Source of the DNA: Bidens hawaiensis
Taxonomy: Eukaryota > Streptophyta > Magnoliopsida > Asterales > Asteraceae
Assembly: GCA_021521415.1 (NCBI GenBank)
Contig: JAIQDT010001748.1
Coordinates: 372,001 to 436,000, forward strand
Direction: 5' to 3'
Length of the DNA: 64,000 nt
Part shown: piece by piece, positions 23,162 through 33,277 of the stretch
Numbering within the stretch: position 1 is the stretch's first letter
How the letters are laid out: every line of letters begins with the position of its first letter
The notes under the pieces: model-generated
Seen by the model: only the letters and a program-made list of their open reading frames with translations
Told to the model about the DNA's origin: nothing
Databases searched by the model: none
Position numbers and translations under genes: made by a program

Positions 23162-24222
23162 TTTTAGGGCACAGAAATTTGACACTATGGATACGTTATC
23201 CTGACATATGTTCTTGGATCAGTTATCCTTAGACAGATCATGTCAGGATTAGTGGTCCTCAGTAATTGGTATTATTAACAACTGTTTCTTGTGTGTAGGT
23301 TGTTATTTAATAAGTATCAAGCGCCAAGACTTATTCCACCGGATATCTCACTATTGAACTTGTCAAACACGTGGTCAAAGTCGTGGATGAAGATAGTGGG
23401 AATATGGCGCATTTATAGGACTTCTTGTAGTGTCACAAATAACTGAGTACTGAGGATATATTATTCTTGAAGACGTGTCTGGATCAATTATCCTTCTGAA
23501 GAGTTCCAGAGCTATGTCAGGATCATGGATCCTCGGTATTTGGTGCTGTTAACGGTTGTTTCTCATATGAATGTTGATATTTATCAACATTAACGGCTCA
23601 TAGACTTATTCTTCCACTTATTTCGCTACTAGAATTCTATGGCACGTGGTCAAAGTGATGGGAGTGGCTAGTGGAGGACTTGCGGATTTTTAGGAGTTAT
23701 TGTTAGTTATTTTATTTTTTCTTTATAAATATTTGAGTTGTGATCAACCCCAGGACACACACGGTTCACTAGTTTTTTACTGCAGATTATAGCTCACAAA
23801 TTCTCTGTAATCTCACACACACTTAGCTCGATTGTAATCGTTGACCAACAACTCCAACACTTGTAACCACCTTTTTACCATTAATAAACTTGACGGTGAG
23901 AGTTTTCACCGTCGGGGGGTTTTTTATGCCAGAGATCACGATAATCACATACCCATCGACCAAAGGTTACCTTGTTGATCCTTGGCCGAACGGACTTAAT
24001 CAACGATTACCTAGTTAATCCTTGATTGAAGAGATTCGACCAAAGATTACCTTGATAAGTTTTGACCGAAGTAAAACTATCTTGGTTAAGGGCTTTTTCC
24101 CTCGTGATCAAACCTTTGTGTTCACCAATATTACGATTACACACTTGTCATTATCAAGTTAGCACCTTACCTCACTTAACAGATTTGGATACTTGATCTT
24201 TAGCAGATTTTTATCCAAAAAA
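23162..24222 (+). repeat. 3' LTR of element M, with duplicated upstream module
   Basis: It begins at the TTAGGGCACAG block and ends CCAAAAAA before the ATTAT duplication. It is about 1.06 kb against about 0.6 kb for the LTRs of N. The extra length comes from two related modules, 23170-23430 and 23440-23700, both running from GGATA..TTAT through CACGTGGTCAAAG to GGA.TT.TAGGA. The downstream half matches the N LTRs only in outline (TGTAATCG, GTAACC, TTAATAAA). Confidence 0.8.
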
Positions 24223-24227
24223 ATTAT
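24223..24227. repeat. Target site duplication ATTAT, right copy
   Basis: Partner of the copy at 13928-13932. The gag sequence of N resumes directly after it (GTGTTGTCCAACC). Confidence 0.85.
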
Positions 24228-27200
24228 ACTGTGTTGTCCAACCTCGTGATGAATCCTTAAGGGACTTTGTCACCAAGTTTGGAAGGGAGGCCTTGGAGAT
24301 CTCAAATCTTGACATGGCTACAACTGTTGAGGCATTCAAGATGTGATTACAAAAGGGCTCCCCATTTTATGATGATCTTGTTATGACCCCATGCAGGACA
24401 TTAGATGAAGTCAAAAATAGGGAACTTCGATTCATCAGACTGGAGGACGATAAAAGGTTCCAGGAAAGATTGGGTACTTCAGCAAACAGGAGTCCTCCTT
24501 CATGAACAAAAATTCCAAGCCTTATTCAAAATTCAACAACCAAGGCATCCATGCGTTCAAAGAAGATGACGATGACGAGGACTATCCAAGTATATCAGAA
24601 TATTTTTTTTCCGTTGATACTCCTAGCTTAATATGTGCCATATGTGATCTTAGAGTAAATTCAAGGTGGCCTAGGAAGAATGAGAAGTCAACAGTCTTCA
24701 AGGATAAATCCAAATGGTGTGCATACCACGAAGACTTCAGCCACATGACTGATGATTGTATTGGTCTAAGAAAAGAAATTGCGTAAATGGTAAGAAAGAA
24801 ATCAAGGATCCAGGATCATTAAGAAATCCCACAAAAAGCTTCTCCACCACCACCTGATGCAAAGATTATCAACTTTATCTCCGGGGGTTCGGACATCTAT
24901 GGAACCTCATTCTCTTTATCAAAACGACATGCTAACGAGACCAAATTGGAGAATGGTGAAAGACCAATCAGGACGACAATTTTAATAGATCATATGGTCA
25001 TAACCTTTGACCATGAGGATAACATGCATCTCTAGGATCCTCATCAAGACGGTTTGATTATTACTTTATTTATTGCTAACCATTATGTTCGCATGACCCT
25101 CATAGACGGTGGGAGTTCAATGAACATCATTCAAGCCGATGTACTCAAGAAAATGAACATCCCTGAAACAAAAATCACACCAAGATCATCTTTTCTTGTC
25201 GGTTTTAGTGGTGAAACCAAAAATTAATTGGGGGACATCAAGCTTTCTATTCTTTCCAAAAGTTTTGTGTTATAGATAACCTGTCATGTTTTAATGTGAT
25301 TCTTGCCAGGCCCTGGATACATGAGATGAAATAAGTAGCCTCCACCTACCATCAATGTATCAAGCTTACAACCCCATGGGGAGTAGTGGAGATTGACGGT
25401 GACTAAGCGGAGGCGAGGAACTATTACACTTCTTTTATGAATCCAGCTACGAAGCAGGCTATCACATAGCAATCAAAGCACAATTCAAGAGAGGTGCTTG
25501 AAGCCCTGGAACAAGATCTAAAAGAAGTATTCGTGGACCCTAAGGATCTAGATGTAAAGGTGTATATAGGATCCAGTATCCTCAGCAACATTGAAGAGGT
25601 TCTGGTATCCTTCCTCAAACAAAGGAAGTCCACTTTCGCCTTCAAACACTCGGATATGACAGGTATCTCTAAAGAAATTATTACGCATTAATTAGGGATA
25701 GACACTTCTATCAGGCCTGTCCACCAGAAATAGAGGAAATTTGCTCCTAAAAGAAATATCATTAACCAGGAAGAAGTTAAAAAACTTATCAAGGCAGGTA
25801 TGATAAGAGAAGTAAAGTATCCAAGATGGTTAGCCAATGTAGTGGTAGTTTCTAAGAAAATGGAAAGTAGAGGGTATGTGTCTGTTTTACTGATTTACAC
25901 AAGGCATGTCCCAAGGATCCTTTCCCCTTACACATATTGACTGCATGGTGGATGCTATGGTAGGACATGAGATGCTCACTTTTATGGATGCTTCCTCTTG
26001 ATTTCTACAAATTCAGATGGAACGATCTGATCAAGAAGATATAGCATTCATGACTACTACCAGCATATATTGTTATATTTCTATGCCGTTCAGACTAAGA
26101 AATGCAGGGTAACATACCAAATATTGGTCAACATGATGTTCAAGGATCCGTTAGGAAAGACCATGAAAGTCTTCATAGACGACATGGTAGTGAAGTCAAA
26201 GAGAGCTGAGGATCATTTCAAAGATCATGATGAAGCATTCAACATCCTTGACCAATGCAATATGAATCTAAACCCATTAATGTGCCATTTTGGTTTCAAG
26301 GCTGAAAAGTTCCTAGGATATATGGTGACTAAAAGAGGGATAGAAACAAGCGCTAAGCAGATTGAAGCCATCATTATTTTAAAGTCTCCAGTGAATGCTA
26401 ATGATGTCCAAAGACTGACGGGAAGGATAGCTGCCATGAATAGACTCATCTCTAGAGCATCAAAGAAGTGCAAAGACTTCTATGATATCTTGAGGAAGAA
26501 TAAAAAGTTCGAATGGACTCAGAAGCATGAAGATGCACTGAAGGCTCTTAAGGATTACCTATCCTCAGTTCCAACCCCGATGAAACCAATGGATGGAGAA
26601 CCATTATCCTTGTACTTAGTTGTCTCGGGTAATGCAGTCAATGCTGTCTTAGGCTAGGATCATGAAGGACAACAACATCCGGTATATTATGTAATTAAAA
26701 TCCTCTTAGATGCCGAGGCCAGGTATTCTTACCTTGAGAAATTAATTCTTGCTTTAATTATAGCCTCAATTAAGTTGAGACATTATTTTGAAACCCATAC
26801 TATTATTGTAAGAATTAACTATCATGTTAAGAATGTGCTTAGAAAACTAGAAATGTCAGGTAGGATAGCCAAGTGGGCAGTGAAACTGAGTGCATATGAT
26901 ATTCAGTATGAGCCCAGAACATCCATTAAATCACAAGCGCTTGCAGACTTTGTGGCTGATTTCAGTAGTGACATGCAAAAGGAAGCTGATTTAGAGGTCC
27001 AACAATTAGAAGAAAATTAAGGATCCTTTGATCCTCTTCGCAGATGGAGCATCCGATGTAAGAGGAACAGCATTGGGTATACTACTAAAATCACCACTGG
27101 GGACATAATACCCCAGTCCATAGCCTGTGAGTTTCAAGCCACCAACAACGAGGTAGAATACGAAGCACTTATTGCAGGTTTACTTTTAGCTAAACAAATT

Positions 27201-28771
27201 AGGATCAAGTATCTTCAGGTTTACATAGACTCTTTACTTATAACTAACCACTTTAACGGTTCTTACACCGTAAAAGGTGAAAATATGATCAAATATCTAG
27301 AAATTGTGACGGGATTAGCAAAATCCTTCGAAATGTTTAGCGTTGTTAAGGTACCAAGAGAGGAGAATGCTGGGGCAGATGCCTTGGCAAACTTAGCATC
27401 ATTCCTGAAGATTCCAGAGGATATAAAGATACCCATTATTTGTATACTTTCTCCAGCAATTGGGGAACAAGAAGCCATGTAGGTAACAACGGATTGCCCT
27501 GAGGAACTTAAGGATCCTTCATCCTCTCTAGAAATTGGATCTTGGATCCTTCCAATCAAGAAATTCCTCCAAGATGGAGAAATCCCTACAGGGGAAAATC
27601 TTAAAGCCTTCAGAATAAAGGTATCATAATTTATTATTTTACAAGATATTCTATATAGAAAATCTCTTGCAAGTCACTACTCGAGATGCATTGAGGATCC
27701 AAAAATACATGAGGTGCTCCAAGACTTCCACGAAGGTGATTGCGACAATCATACAGCGGCGGAGCACTATTCTCCAGGATACTTAGGGCAGGTAACTTCT
27801 GGCTAAAAATGAAGAAGGACGCTATGGAGTATTCAAGGAAGTGCGATGCTTGCCAAAGGCATGGCAATATTCTTCATTAACCAGCAGAACCTATGTATCC
27901 TACATCCTCTTCGTGGCCTTTCATGAAATGGGGAATGGATATTGTAGGAAAGCTACACAGGCACCAGGTGGAAAGGTCTTTATGCTTGCTATGACATATT
28001 ACATCCCAAAGCAGATTGAAGTAGAAGCATTTGTTCAAGTCCGTTAAAGGGAAGTTATATCCTTCATTAAAAAAATATTATAACTAGATTTGGTATCCAT
28101 TCTGAAATTGTTTGTGATAATGGATCATAGTTTATTGGGAAAAGAACTACTAACTTTTGTGAAAGTTGGGGCATCAAGATGATCACTTCTACATCAGTTC
28201 ATCCTCAAGCCAATGGCCAAGTGGAGCCAAACGACAAGCTTATCCTCAACAACTTGAAGAAGAAGCTAGGATCCAAGAAAATCAAGTCGGCTAAGGAGAT
28301 TCCTTATGTTCTTTGGGCTGATAGAACAACACCCAAGAATGAAACAGATCAAACACCTTTCTCATTGATGTTTGGATTAGAAGCTGAATTCCTACATAAA
28401 TGGTGGTTCCTAATACTTGGACAAGCATCCGGGATACTCAAGCAAACAATGAAAGCCTTGTTCAAGATCTAAATACTATTGATGAGCTTAAAGACTTAGC
28501 AAAGGTCAGAACGGCTGCATATCAACAAAGGATAGCTGGGGCATACAACTAGAACATCAGGATCCGGAGATTTCAAGAAGGAGATTTGGTCATAAGGAAG
28601 GCTTTCAAAAATACAACTAATCCCGCATATGGAAAGCTTGCACATAAGTAGGAAGGGCCCTACTTGATCGAATCAGAAGCAGGATATGGGGCATACCATC
28701 CTACTTACCATGGAAGGTGACCGACTACCAAGAGCATGGTATGCCATCCATCTTAAGATATACTTCATATG
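24228..28771 (+). pseudogene. Element N gag part 2 and pol (broken)
   Basis: Gag resumes with the capsid-like block and a knuckle region at 24502-24786 (WCAYHEDFSHMTDDC). Protease follows with LIDGGSS near 25107. RT begins near 25494; the catalytic block reads FIDDMVVKS near 26178. RNase H is at 26500-27000, the second RNase H at 27010-27480 (ITNHFNGSYTVKGENM), and integrase at 27790-28770 (HPQANGQVEPND, ending PRAWYAIH). Stops are frequent, for example 25022, 25690, 26655, 27480 and 28045, and there are frameshifts. Same order as element M, with two RNase H domains and no chromodomain. Confidence 0.85.
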
Positions 28772-30017
28772 ATCAGGACCAAGGATCCTGAAGTTGGTAA
28801 AATCTTATCATATCTTATCATTAATTCATTTCAGATTTTTATTACTAACTATAGGAAACAATATTCTTAAAATTTACTTTTGCCAATTTGTAAGTTCATG
28901 CAGACTATGCAGATTTCAATAAGGAATTCAGCGACTAAGGGGTTGGCCACCTCTCTTCCACGCTTAAGGTACATCGATATCTCTCTGGTTTAATCCCGCT
29001 ATTAAGGTGTAATCCCCGATGATCACACCTTCTAAGCTTTAAAGGTTTTCACCTTTCTCACGAATTAGAGTATATACACCCTCGCATGTAGCGCACACTA
29101 TCCAAAGTATAGTTCGGGGCAATGGGACCAATATACGCTTAGAGGCTGACAATTTCATTGCTTACGGATATATGGAGGATCCTACAAATTAATGGTAGAC
29201 GTACCATACATAAGGTTTTTAACATTTTCATGTTAGCTCAAGTTCCAAGGTTTTTAACATTTTCATGTTAGCTAAGGTTTTGGCGTTTTCACGTCACCTA
29301 CGTTTGAGCTAAATCCCGGTTCGGGTGAGACCCCAGTTTAACATCCGTATAGTTGGGCTTGTCCCCAGTTTGTTGGGCTTGTCCTTAGTTTGTTGGGCTT
29401 GTACCCAGATTCTTGGGTGTAACCCAGTTCATCTATTTATTTGACTTAAAATCATAAGCTATTTGCATCAGGTATTCTAAGTCTAGCTACAAGTGCCATG
29501 GAAGCATTCACATTTATGTAATTTTGGTCTAATCAGACCCTATGGTATGATATTTAATTATCAAGTTATATTTATTCATATTATATCTTTGGAAATCATC
29601 ATCTTCAAAGATCCTAGATCCTTAATATATATTTGTTAGGATAACTTATCTTAAAAACATTTCTTAAAGCTATAGCTATAACAACTATCTTTTCATAATG
29701 ATAAACTATCAGCAAATAGTTAAAAGATTAGAGTTACTATTAAGTCACCATGAATTACCAAAATCTTTGACCCATATTTCACCATCTAAACATGGACCAT
29801 CCACCCAGATTAAAACATGTGTTACCAACTGTTCGTGATTGGTAGGGAGAATAAGAGTGTTGGATATATAGCCGAAAGGGAAGTTCCCAAGGAAACTCTA
29901 TAGATATATGATAATTATATCTCGCTTGTCAAAATCTCATTGGTTTCTACAGGAAGTTTAAATTCAAAGGCAAAATGAAAGTTGTGATCTTATCACAACC
30001 GCCATTTTGGGCGAAAT
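28772..30017 (+). other. 3' untranslated region of element N
   Basis: No gene seen. It matches the 3' UTR of M in outline (TTGGCCACCTCTCTTCCAC, AGGTTTTCACCTTTCTCACG). It carries a short tandem repeat of a 27-base unit around AAGGTTTTTAACATTTTCAT at 29213-29280 and the GGGCTTGT array. It ends with the CGCCATTTTGGGCG tract next to the LTR. Confidence 0.78.
29310..29428 (+). repeat. Tandem repeat with core GGGCTTGTCCCCAG, short array
   Basis: Three clear units of about 21 bases (TTGGGCTTGTCCCCAGTTTG type) plus flanking degenerate ones. It is homologous to the longer array at 22345-22502 but has fewer units, so copy number differs between two copies of one element family. Confidence 0.88.
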
Positions 30018-30646
30018 TATTAGGGCACGGAAATTTGACATTGTGGATACATTATCCTGACATATGTTCTACATTAGTTATCCTTAGCATGTGTTCCAGA
30101 TCCTGTCAGGTTTAAGGATCCTCAGTAGTTATTATTTACAAACGAGTGTTCTTTTTGTTATATTGATATTTTGGCAGATCTAACGGTAAAAGACTAAGTC
30201 TACCCCACTAATTCACAGTCTAAGGAAACTAGCATGTGGTCAAAGTGGATGCAATGTTTCTATAAAGTAGTGGAGGATTTGTAGGGATGGTAGTTGATAT
30301 CTTTTGTATTTATATTGAACTATGATCAGCTAGGGTTAAACACAACACCATTCACGACTTTCTCTGTAATTCTAGCAGTACACACACACACATAGACATC
30401 ATTGTAATCACTGATCGTAGCTTCCAAACTTGTAACCTTGTTTTTGATTAATAAAGTTGTAATGGAAGATGTGTCATCACCTGGGATTTTTGTGCGGCCG
30501 ATCCTAAATCGATCAAGGACTTTTCCTCGTAACAAATCTATGTGTTAATACCAATTTTAGCTACATAATCACCATTGTTATACAAGCACTCTACCTCACA
30601 AAACCGATTTGGTTACATTATCCTTAAAACCGTTTTGACCAAAACA
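30018..30646 (+). repeat. 3' LTR of element N
   Basis: It pairs with 11847-12450. The left end reads TATTAGGG in place of TGTTAGGG, and the right end reads GACCAAAACA directly before CACCT. A TTAATAAAG near 30449 is a possible polyadenylation signal. Confidence 0.87.
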
Positions 30647-30651
30647 CACCT
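30647..30651. repeat. Target site duplication CACCT, right copy
   Basis: Partner of 11842-11846. The integrase frame of the older Tat element resumes in phase immediately after it. Confidence 0.88.
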
Positions 30652-30750
30652 ACTTACAATGGAAGGTGATCGACTACCAAAAGCCTGGAATGTCATCCAC
30701 CTAAAAAAAGTATTTTATGTAATCAAGATCAAAGATCCTTAAAGACTTAA
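30652..30750 (+). pseudogene. Old Tat-type pol, right part (integrase C-terminal end)
   Basis: The piece encodes LTMEGDRLPKAWNVIHLKK, the same C-terminal end seen at 21780-21840 and 28700-28760. Joined to 11846 through one CACCT copy it continues the frame of the interrupted integrase. It is cut at 30750 by the Tekay LTR, and the five bases before that LTR are CTTAA. Confidence 0.88.
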
Positions 30751-31091
30751 TGTCACACCCTCAAAATCCACTAACGGAGTTTTACCGTCAAAGGGTGTGA
30801 ACTAACAGGATCAGAATCATTAGTTATAATCAAACATCCTAAGTAAAGTTTTCAAACCACGAAAACATCTAAGTACAAATAAGTGCGGAAGCGTAAAATC
30901 ATAAACCAAGTGTTGCGTCACGCAGGACGACTTAAAACCCAATTGATAACAGTTTAAAAACAAGTTTGTAAAAACGATAGAGTACAAGGTAATGCATGAT
31001 CCTATACCGCGCGCCCGCCTCGGCTACCTGAGAATAACATACTAAAAGTGTTAACACGCGGTTGGTGAGTTCACAAGTTTATATAAATAAA

Positions 31092-31147
31092 GCGTTTGCG
31101 TTTGCGTTTACGTTTTGCATTTGCGTTTTGCGTTTGCGTTTGCGTTA
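31092..31147. repeat. (GCGTTT)n-like minisatellite in LTR1
   Basis: Six- to seven-base units GCGTTT, GCGTTTT and ACGTTT. The LTR2 and LTR3 counterparts are at 39334-39396 and 50116-50176 and differ in unit order, so this is a fast-changing part of the LTR. Confidence 0.9.
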
Positions 31148-32780
31148 CCAGACAATGTTAAATCAATTATATATCTATAGGTAGCTAGCCTATAAAACAA
31201 GTATTACTAAGTGTTCGACACCGAAGCTGACTGTTTATCAATTGCCTTGCCACCATGTCTATCCAGACCATGGAAAATGTGTTAGCCAAGATTACACCCT
31301 CTCGACCTCCAGTCGAGTTTAGCGTTGGGTGGGGTTTGTCAAACCCAGTAGTACTACCCAACAGTGACTCACTATTATCCAATATTAAACGGTTCGATGT
31401 TATGAAGGACTTTAGTTGTTTCGTTTGCCACTTAGCCTTTACAAGTGATATACAATCTAATAGCAAAATCTAAAACGTTTTGGAGTATGTTATCTCCCCC
31501 AAGTAAAAATCGTTTAAAAGAGTAAAAGGGGAACGTAAAACTCACATTTGCGAAGAATTTAAAAACAAGTCAACCAAGAGATGCGCGTCACAGAAAATCC
31601 TCACTAGCGTTCTAAAACAAGAATGAGATTTTCTAAGTGTTGGAACTATTATTGAGTCTCTAGACTCGGCACATAATACCTATGCGTGAGATACGTTTCG
31701 TGTTTCGTTTGTGAATTGTGTGTGACTCAACAAACACATTTGTGATACGTTACATGTGTTAACAAATACTTACGTGTCAAGTATTAATATCGTACATTAC
31801 TAGCAATCATTCCCCACAAGGGCAATTTAGTCAAAAACATAGCAATTATCTAGCAATAACCACGTTTCATGTATTTTCATATAGTTCAGCAGCTAGTTCT
31901 ATCAGGACTGATTTCTACTTGAAAGATTACTCTATTCAACAAATCATAACATATCAAATAATTCACCAAAAATCGTTACAAAAGCACACATGAGTTAGGT
32001 TTCCAGAACTATTTTTTTTGTATTTTTATTCCACATAGATTTCTCACAATGGTCAAAACATTACAGTTAACTCACAGTAGTCAGAATCATGCGCAACCGA
32101 ATGTTATTTGTTATTTCCGTTAAATGAAAAATCCAATTAATGTAAGACCAATTGGGTTAGGTTCCTAAATAAATTTATTTTCTTCCAGAAGTGGAACCAA
32201 CCCATTTGGTCTTGTAGTTTATGAGATAGCTTAGTCGCAAAACGGCCTAACAGCAGGTCTCCCAAATCATCCTTGCACAACAGTTTTGTAAAATAATAAA
32301 AACAGACTTTTATATGTCCAAAAATTACAAACTCGGACTTTTCAGAAACTAGACTCGACCTAGTATACTGTAGAATCAACAATCGTATCAAAACATAATA
32401 TTAACATCGAGTTACAGCCGTCCAAACACGAATTCAATAATCTGTCCAGCATCAGTTTTCATCAAAACTCAATAAACAATTAACCTATGAACTAACAATC
32501 ATGCATGTAACCCTAAATCATCAACAAACAACATATTTAACACTTAGGGTTTATGATTACAGGTTTAATCATACAATTAAGTTATAGAATGGATTAGATA
32601 TGGTGTTTATATTACCTAATTAGCTTCTTAACTCTTCGATCAAGCTTGAAACCGACTTGTATACGTGTGTGTGTGTGTGTGCCTTGTGGCTCGGTCGACG
32701 AGAGAGGAGAGGGGAGGGGGCTTCCGCCAGGTGAGAGGGGAGGGAGAGAGGGGACTAGGGTTTAGGTTATTAATATGTTG

Positions 32781-32790
32781 TTTATATATA
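32781..32790 (-). promoter_or_regulatory. TATA box of LTR1
   Basis: TATATATAAA on the minus strand. The same box sits at 41031-41040 in LTR2 and 51809-51818 in LTR3. Chromovirus LTRs drive genomic RNA from such a box. The position is inferred from sequence only. Confidence 0.6.
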
Positions 32791-33144
32791 TAATTATGTT
32801 ACACTTAACCCCCTTAAGCTTCTAATTAATCAATTTCTAGCAAAACATAGACTTTTGCATCTTGAGTTAATGTTTTACATATGAATATCAAATAACACAT
32901 AAACCTAACACATAATTCTCAAATACTTATTGTTTGGACGTTTGTCGTTTATTCACCAATGGTTTGCGTCAACTCGTTTGCGTTTTGGTGCAATCCCGAA
33001 AGACTACATGTGTAATGATTGTCAAGCGTCATTTAAAACCCTAGTTTAAATGTAATGAGATGTGCGTTATAGATCAAGTGATCTTAAGTTTGAATTGACG
33101 GAGTTTGAATTAACAGAGTTAACCTGAAATTGACGAGTGTCACA

Positions 33145-33277
33145 TCATTCCCATGTTGAAAGAATTTTCGTCCCGAAAATTTGAGTCAAGTCGCGATGGG
33201 TGTCTGAAAAAGCAAGAAAAATTTTCAGTTTGTCATATCATCCCCTAGTAGAAAGAAATTTCGTCCCAAAATTTAAT
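33145..33277 (-). promoter_or_regulatory. 3' UTR of G1 with two polypurine-tract-like motifs
   Basis: Beside the LTR the minus strand reads GGGACGAAAATTCTTTCAAC then ATGGGAATGA. About 95 bases upstream a second block reads GGGACGAAATTTCTTTCTAC then TAGGGGATGATATGACA, resembling the polypurine tract plus the first bases of an LTR. The equivalents in G2 are at 41395-41520 and 43983-44048. Confidence 0.7.

Larger units (their letters stand above)
13933..24222 (+). mobile_element. Element M: Tat-type gypsy retrotransposon nested in gag of N, with rearranged 5' end
   Basis: The ends are defined by LTR sequence (13933-14148 and 23162-24222) and ATTAT duplications. Between them lie gag, protease, RT, two RNase H domains, integrase and a repeat-bearing 3' UTR. 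The rest of the 5' LTR, the primer site and the gag start are missing and are replaced by the 5' end of another element (P). M is the best-preserved Tat copy in the window but still has several stops and frameshifts. Confidence 0.85.
11847..30646 (+). mobile_element. Element N: Tat-type gypsy retrotransposon, itself split by element M
   Basis: The element runs from the LTR at 11847 to the LTR ending 30646, 18.8 kb including the 10.3 kb nested element M. Order: 5' LTR, primer site, gag part 1, [M], gag part 2, protease, RT, two RNase H domains, integrase, a repeat-bearing 3' UTR, 3' LTR. CACCT flanks both ends. Removing the element makes the older Tat integrase read continuously (AYHLLTMEGD), which confirms both ends. 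Its coding regions contain many stops, so it is inactive. Confidence 0.88.
30751..33144 (-). repeat. LTR1, 3' LTR of G1
   Basis: On the plus strand it runs TGTCACACCCTC to GAGTGTCACA, 2394 bp. On the minus strand a TATATATAAA box lies at 32781-32790. A GT microsatellite (32664-32680) and a CT/GA-rich tract (32697-32752) lie just downstream of that box, where the transcript would begin. Small open frames near 31185-31473 recur in all three LTRs but are not convincing genes. Confidence 0.92.

Noticed and set aside
31185..31473. Small open frames on both strands, repeated in LTR2 (39487-39714) and LTR3 (50215-50496)
   Set aside because: They lie within LTR sequence, overlap on opposite strands, differ in length between copies and have no recognisable motif. 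Their recurrence is explained by LTR homology.
32137..32391. Minus-strand open frame in LTR1, repeated at 40419-40640 and 51199-51420
   Set aside because: Its length changes between LTR copies through stops and it lies in non-coding LTR sequence, so it is not treated as a gene.
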